A stretch of 15,467 bases of DNA from CAUUGB01 sp963544615 (GTDB taxonomy: Bacteria > Patescibacteriota > Microgenomatia > UBA1400 > PJMF01), in NCBI GenBank assembly GCA_963544615.1, contig CAUUGB010000021.1, positions 1 to 15,467 on the forward strand. The letters are read 5' to 3'. A program made the position numbers and the translations under genes. This document shows, one piece after another, positions 12,649-15,467 of this stretch. The first letter of the stretch is position 1. Each line of letters opens with the position of its first letter. The notes beneath the pieces are model-generated. The model did no database searches, was not told where the DNA came from, and saw only the letters and a program-made list of their open reading frames with translations.

Positions 12649-12680
12649 TCACCCCAATTCACTCTCCCGTGGGTATTTCT
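12649..12680 (+). repeat. Promoter-region direct repeat, downstream copy at secY
   Basis: Second 32-bp copy, 61 bp downstream of the first. Its CCCGTGGG part covers the place where a -35 element would sit for the secY -10, which suggests a protein-binding site or an unusual -35. Confidence 0.75.
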
Positions 12681-12686
12681 TTTGTT

Positions 12687-12695
12687 TGGTATAAT
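12687..12695 (+). promoter_or_regulatory. Extended -10 promoter of the secY operon
   Basis: TGGTATAAT, again TGnTATAAT. Transcription would start near 12702, only about five bases before the secY ATG, so the mRNA is nearly leaderless; this fits the lack of a Shine-Dalgarno before secY while adk and map both have one. Confidence 0.7.
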
Positions 12696-12706
12696 AAGCA
12701 CCGGTT

Positions 12707-13990
12707 ATGGAAAAACTCAAATTATTTGGACAAAAAATTTTCCAATCACCGCAACTGCGGCGACAAACTTTTTTTACCTTGCTAATTTTTTTAGCTACTC
12801 GCTTTTTAGCTCACGTTTATTTACCCTTAGTTGACATTGCCAGACTCAAGCAAGTTTTTGCCAACGATGATTTTCTTAGTCTCCTCAATGTCATTGCCGG
12901 AGGAACTCTTTCTACCGCCTCACTGATTGCCGTGGGCATTAGCCCCTACATTACCGCCTCCATTGTGGTGCAACTGCTCACTTTTGTGTGGCCAAAACTG
13001 AAAGAATTAAGCAAAGAGGGCGAGGTGGGCAGAAGAAAACTAAATCAATACACCCGGCTGTTAGCTCTGCCAGTGGCCATTTTACAAAGTATTTCCATTG
13101 CTGCCTTGCTCAAAAATAGCAACTTGCTGCTACAAAACAGCTGGGGGGCACTGGCAATAGTCACTTTTAGCAGCGTAGTGGGTTCATTTATAATGCTGTG
13201 GTTGGGAGAATTAATTAGTGCTTATGGTTTAGGTAATGGCATTTCTCTCATTATGCTGTTGGGTATTGTTAGCTCTCTGCCGGCCACCTTAGCTCAGAGT
13301 CAAACTTTGCTAGAAAGTGGTAAATGGTTTTTAGCTCTCTTAATGACAGCCGGAGTTATAGGAGTGGTAGCTTTGGTGGTACTCATTAACCAAGCGGTAC
13401 GCAAAATCCCCATTCAATATGCTAAAAGAATGCAGGGAGCGCGGCAAATTGGTGGACAAACTACTTTTTTTCCTATTAAGCTCAATACTTCTGGGGTCAT
13501 GCCAATTATTTTTGCCGTCACTATTATGTCTTTCCCCGGATTTATTGGCAGAGCTTTAGCTAGCAGCAGCCAAGAGAATTGGCAGAGGGTGGGTTATTGG
13601 CTGCAAGCAGTATTTTCACAAACTAATCCGGTTTATTTATGCCTTTATTTTCTGATTGTTTTCTCGCTGACTTATTTTTCTGCACTACTTTTTTTTAATA
13701 CTCGTGATATTTCCGAAGAATTAAAAAAATCTGGAGCTTTTATTGCTGGAGTACGCCCAGGACAAAAAACACAAATTTACTTAGAAAGAATTGTCAAGCG
13801 CTTAACTTTTGTAGACGGATTATTTTTAGGCAGCATTGCGATTATGCCTTTTCTGCTACAAATTTGGACCGGTCTTAATTCCTTGGCCATTGGCGGCACT
13901 AGCTTGCTGATTGCAGTGGCAGTAATTTTAGAAATTAACAAAACTGTGGAAGGCGCTAGCGTGGGGCAGGATTACGATAAATATTTATAG
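12707..13990 (+). CDS. secY: Protein translocase subunit SecY
   Basis: A 427-residue polytopic inner-membrane protein, the usual length for SecY, forming the export channel with SecE and SecG and driven by SecA or the ribosome. Visible marks are TLSTASLIAVGISPYITASIVVQLL (plug and second membrane segment, about residues 67-91), GEVGRRKLNQYTRLLA (cytoplasmic loop, about 105-120), and IPIQYAKRMQGARQ with FPIKLNTSGVMPIIFA (about 228-264, the SecA/ribosome-binding loop and following segment). EELKKSGAFIAGVRPGQ near 340-357 is the last conserved cytoplasmic loop. It ends GQDYDKYL and TAG. Translation likely starts close to the mRNA 5' end. It heads an operon with adk nine bases downstream. Unlike the common order, no ribosomal protein gene (rplO) precedes it here; a tRNA does. 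Confidence 0.97.
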   Translation: MEKLKLFGQKIFQSPQLRRQTFFTLLIFLATRFLAHVYLPLVDIARLKQVFANDDFLSLLNVIAGGTLSTASLIAVGISPYITASIVVQLLTFVWPKLKELSKEGEVGRRKLNQYTRLLALPVAILQSISIAALLKNSNLLLQNSWGALAIVTFSSVVGSFIMLWLGELISAYGLGNGISLIMLLGIVSSLPATLAQSQTLLESGKWFLALLMTAGVIGVVALVVLINQAVRKIPIQYAKRMQGARQIGGQTTFFPIKLNTSGVMPIIFAVTIMSFPGFIGRALASSSQENWQRVGYWLQAVFSQTNPVYLCLYFLIVFSLTYFSALLFFNTRDISEELKKSGAFIAGVRPGQKTQIYLERIVKRLTFVDGLFLGSIAIMPFLLQIWTGLNSLAIGGTSLLIAVAVILEINKTVEGASVGQDYDKYL

Positions 13991-13999
13991 AAAGGGAGA

Positions 14000-14536
14000 A
14001 TGAAATTAGGTTTAGTTGGAATTCAAGGTGCGGGTAAATCAACTCAAGGTAATCTTTTAGCAGAAAAATTTCAGGTGCCCTACCTTTCTTCGGGACATAT
14101 TTTCCGCCAAATGGCTAAAGAAAAAACTCCCACTGGACGCTGGCTGAAAGAAACTCTCAACGCTGGAGTGCTGGTACCTGACGACATGACGCTTAAAGTA
14201 GTGTTGGAATACTTAAAAAAACCAGAATATCAACAAGGCTATATTTTAGATGGCTTTCCGCGCACCAGAGCGCAAGCCCAAGCTTTTAGAAACGGGGTAG
14301 ATAAAATAATTTTTTTGGATGTTACCGATAAAGAAGCTTTATGGCGTATTTCTGGACGTATGGATGTGCGTGATGATGAAACTCTACCCGCAATTAGAAA
14401 AAGAATTGCTTACTTTCACGAATGGACCATGCCCATTTTAGATTTTTATCAAAAGCAAAACAAACTGATTAAAATTAATGGTGAGCAAGATGTGGCTAAA
14501 GTGTTTGAAGATATTTTGGCTCAACTGTCACCGTAA
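14000..14536 (+). CDS. adk: Adenylate kinase, short LID-less form
   Basis: Converts ATP plus AMP to two ADP in the cytoplasm. The protein has 178 residues, against about 215 for the common bacterial form. The P-loop is GIQGAGKST (7-15), the AMP-binding region has YLSSGHIFRQM (28-38), and DGFPRT (84-89) carries the conserved Arg88. RISGRMDVRDDE (116-127) replaces the LID: the zinc-finger-like insert is missing, leaving a short loop, while the following KRIAYF segment keeps the arginine pattern. A short LID is typical of minimal kinases. AAGGGAG lies just before the ATG, nine bases after secY. Placement between secY and map is the conserved order in many bacteria. Confidence 0.96.
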   Translation: MKLGLVGIQGAGKSTQGNLLAEKFQVPYLSSGHIFRQMAKEKTPTGRWLKETLNAGVLVPDDMTLKVVLEYLKKPEYQQGYILDGFPRTRAQAQAFRNGVDKIIFLDVTDKEALWRISGRMDVRDDETLPAIRKRIAYFHEWTMPILDFYQKQNKLIKINGEQDVAKVFEDILAQLSP

Positions 14537-14546
14537 AAAGGAGCTT

Positions 14547-15272
14547 ATGGAGAAAATTGCCGCTATGCGCGAAGGCGGAGCTAAGCTGCGCCAAATTAAA
14601 ACCCAACTGCAAAATTTTGCCCAAGTAGGCAAAAGTTTTTTAGAAGTAGACGCTTTAGCTACTAAACTCATTGTGGCCAGTGGTGGCAAACCTAATTTTA
14701 GTTTAGTGCCTGGCTATCACCACACCACTTGCATTAACCGCAACCAAGGCATTGTCCACGGTATTCCCAATCAAACTATAATTGAGTCGGGAGATTTAAT
14801 TTCCATTGATTTTGGCATGCTTTATCAAGGTTGGAATTTAGATACCAGCATTAGTTTTATTGCTGGGCAAAGCAATCCCAGCCTAGACAATTTTTTATCG
14901 GTGGGCAAAAAAGCCCTCGCCAAAGCTATTGCGGTAGCTATCGCTGGCAACAGCATTTATGACATTTCTTTCAAAATTGAAAAAACCATTACCAGAGCTG
15001 GCTTTAGCCCCACTTACCAACTCACCGGGCATAGCATTGGCAAAAAACTCCACGAAAACCCACTCATTCCCAATATTGCCGATAAAGCTGACCGTCGCCA
15101 CGTACTTAAAGTTGGCGACACTTTGGCCATCGAAGTCATGTATGCCATGGGTGAGTGCGATTTAGTGCTCGGTGATGATGGCTGGACCTATGAAACTGCC
15201 GACGGTTCTCTAACTGCTTTGTTTGAAGATACCGTAGCTATTACTAACAACGGTCCTGAAATCATGACCTGA
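14547..15272 (+). CDS. map: Methionine aminopeptidase, type I
   Basis: Removes initiator methionine from new proteins. The start at 14547 is set by AAAAAGGAG just before it, ten bases after the adk stop; a longer frame upstream only overlaps adk in another frame. The protein has 241 residues, slightly short at the N-terminus (MEKIAAMREGGAKL begins at the family's usual KMREAG motif). Metal ligands are all present: Asp88 (SIDFG), Asp99 (NLDTS), His162 (TGHSIG), Glu196 (AIEV) and Glu227 (FEDT). Substrate-side histidines are His71 (IVHGIP) and His169 (LHENP). Last gene of the secY-adk-map operon; no infA or rpmJ is seen directly after it. Confidence 0.96.
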   Translation: MEKIAAMREGGAKLRQIKTQLQNFAQVGKSFLEVDALATKLIVASGGKPNFSLVPGYHHTTCINRNQGIVHGIPNQTIIESGDLISIDFGMLYQGWNLDTSISFIAGQSNPSLDNFLSVGKKALAKAIAVAIAGNSIYDISFKIEKTITRAGFSPTYQLTGHSIGKKLHENPLIPNIADKADRRHVLKVGDTLAIEVMYAMGECDLVLGDDGWTYETADGSLTALFEDTVAITNNGPEIMT

Positions 15273-15296
15273 AATTAGTTTTTGCTCCTAATTTTT
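15272..15296 (+). terminator. Weak terminator-like hairpin after map
   Basis: AAATTAG (15272-15278) pairs with CTAATTT (15288-15294) around a nine-base loop, followed by TT and AAGC. The stem is AT-rich, so it would end transcription only partly. Confidence 0.35.
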
Positions 15297-15312
15297 AAGC
15301 TATATAAATTAA

Positions 15313-15467
15313 ATGACCAAACGCCAACGCAAAAAATTAACTCCTCTGTCTCACTTAGCATTGGGGTGTTTGTTAACTGTGTTTGCCATTGCTGGAGTAT
15401 TAGTGGGTAATGTTTGGGGCAAACAGCATTACCAAAAACAGCAGCTAATAGCAGCCGGGCGACAGCA
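15313..15467 (+). CDS. N-terminus of an unrecognised membrane-anchored protein (cut by right edge)
   Basis: 51 codons are visible from the ATG at 15313. A basic start (MTKRQRKKL) is followed by a single hydrophobic segment (about residues 14-33, LALGCLLTVFAIAGVLVGNVW) and then a Lys/Gln-rich stretch (GKQHYQKQQL), the plan of a signal anchor with an external or periplasmic part. There is no clear Shine-Dalgarno; TATATA at 15300-15305 could be the -10 of its own promoter. It may be co-transcribed with map through the weak hairpin. The family cannot be named from this fragment. Confidence 0.6.
   Translation, partial: MTKRQRKKLTPLSHLALGCLLTVFAIAGVLVGNVWGKQHYQKQQLIAAGRQ

Noticed and set aside
12588..12680. 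CRISPR array
   Set aside because: Only two imperfect 32-bp copies with a single spacer, directly joined to a promoter; no further repeats.

Overview
This window looks like a piece of a Candidate Phyla Radiation (Patescibacteria) chromosome. That is inferred from a very large FISUMP-module surface protein, a minimal LID-less adenylate kinase, and a compact secY-adk-map operon. The genetic code appears standard: TAG, TAA and TGA all end genes here, and no internal TGA was found in the long frame, which argues against the UGA-recoding Gracilibacteria/SR1 lineages. Placement below that level is not possible from the window.

Left two thirds (1-10129, minus strand): one uninterrupted reading frame of at least 3,376 codons that runs off the left edge. 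I translated it by hand and met no stop. It encodes a giant surface protein. In order it has an N-terminal membrane anchor, six FISUMP modules separated by short cysteine-rich linkers, and one glycine-rich module inserted between FISUMP 1 and 2. The C-terminal half as seen has three IPT/TIG-like plus glycine-rich units. Two neighbouring FISUMP modules are about 94% identical in DNA over 380 bp at an exact 873-bp offset, so the module array is still being reshaped by duplication or conversion.

Middle (10130-12230): a gene-poor stretch. It holds back-to-back terminators of opposite polarity, a possible small plus-strand RNA, and a small membrane-protein ORF with a perfect ribosome binding site but an in-frame amber codon at position 6. 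It also holds a clearly GC-richer minus-strand gene for a 319-residue exported protein. That protein ends in a Gly-rich/Cys/hydrophobic/Arg tail resembling Synergist-CTERM or MYXO-CTERM sorting signals. It has a textbook promoter (TTGACA-17-TATATT), a leader of about 210 nt with at least four perfect hairpins and a boxA-like element, and its own terminator, so it looks like a self-contained and possibly acquired expression cassette.

Right part (12286-15467, plus strand): tRNA-Leu(GAG), then secY, adk and map as a tight operon, then the start of an unrecognised membrane protein cut by the right edge. secY has an extended -10 promoter that leaves almost no 5' leader, and its promoter region is duplicated in tandem 61 bp upstream. 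SecY is the export channel that the giant protein and the CTERM protein would need; adk supplies adenylate balance and map trims initiator methionine.
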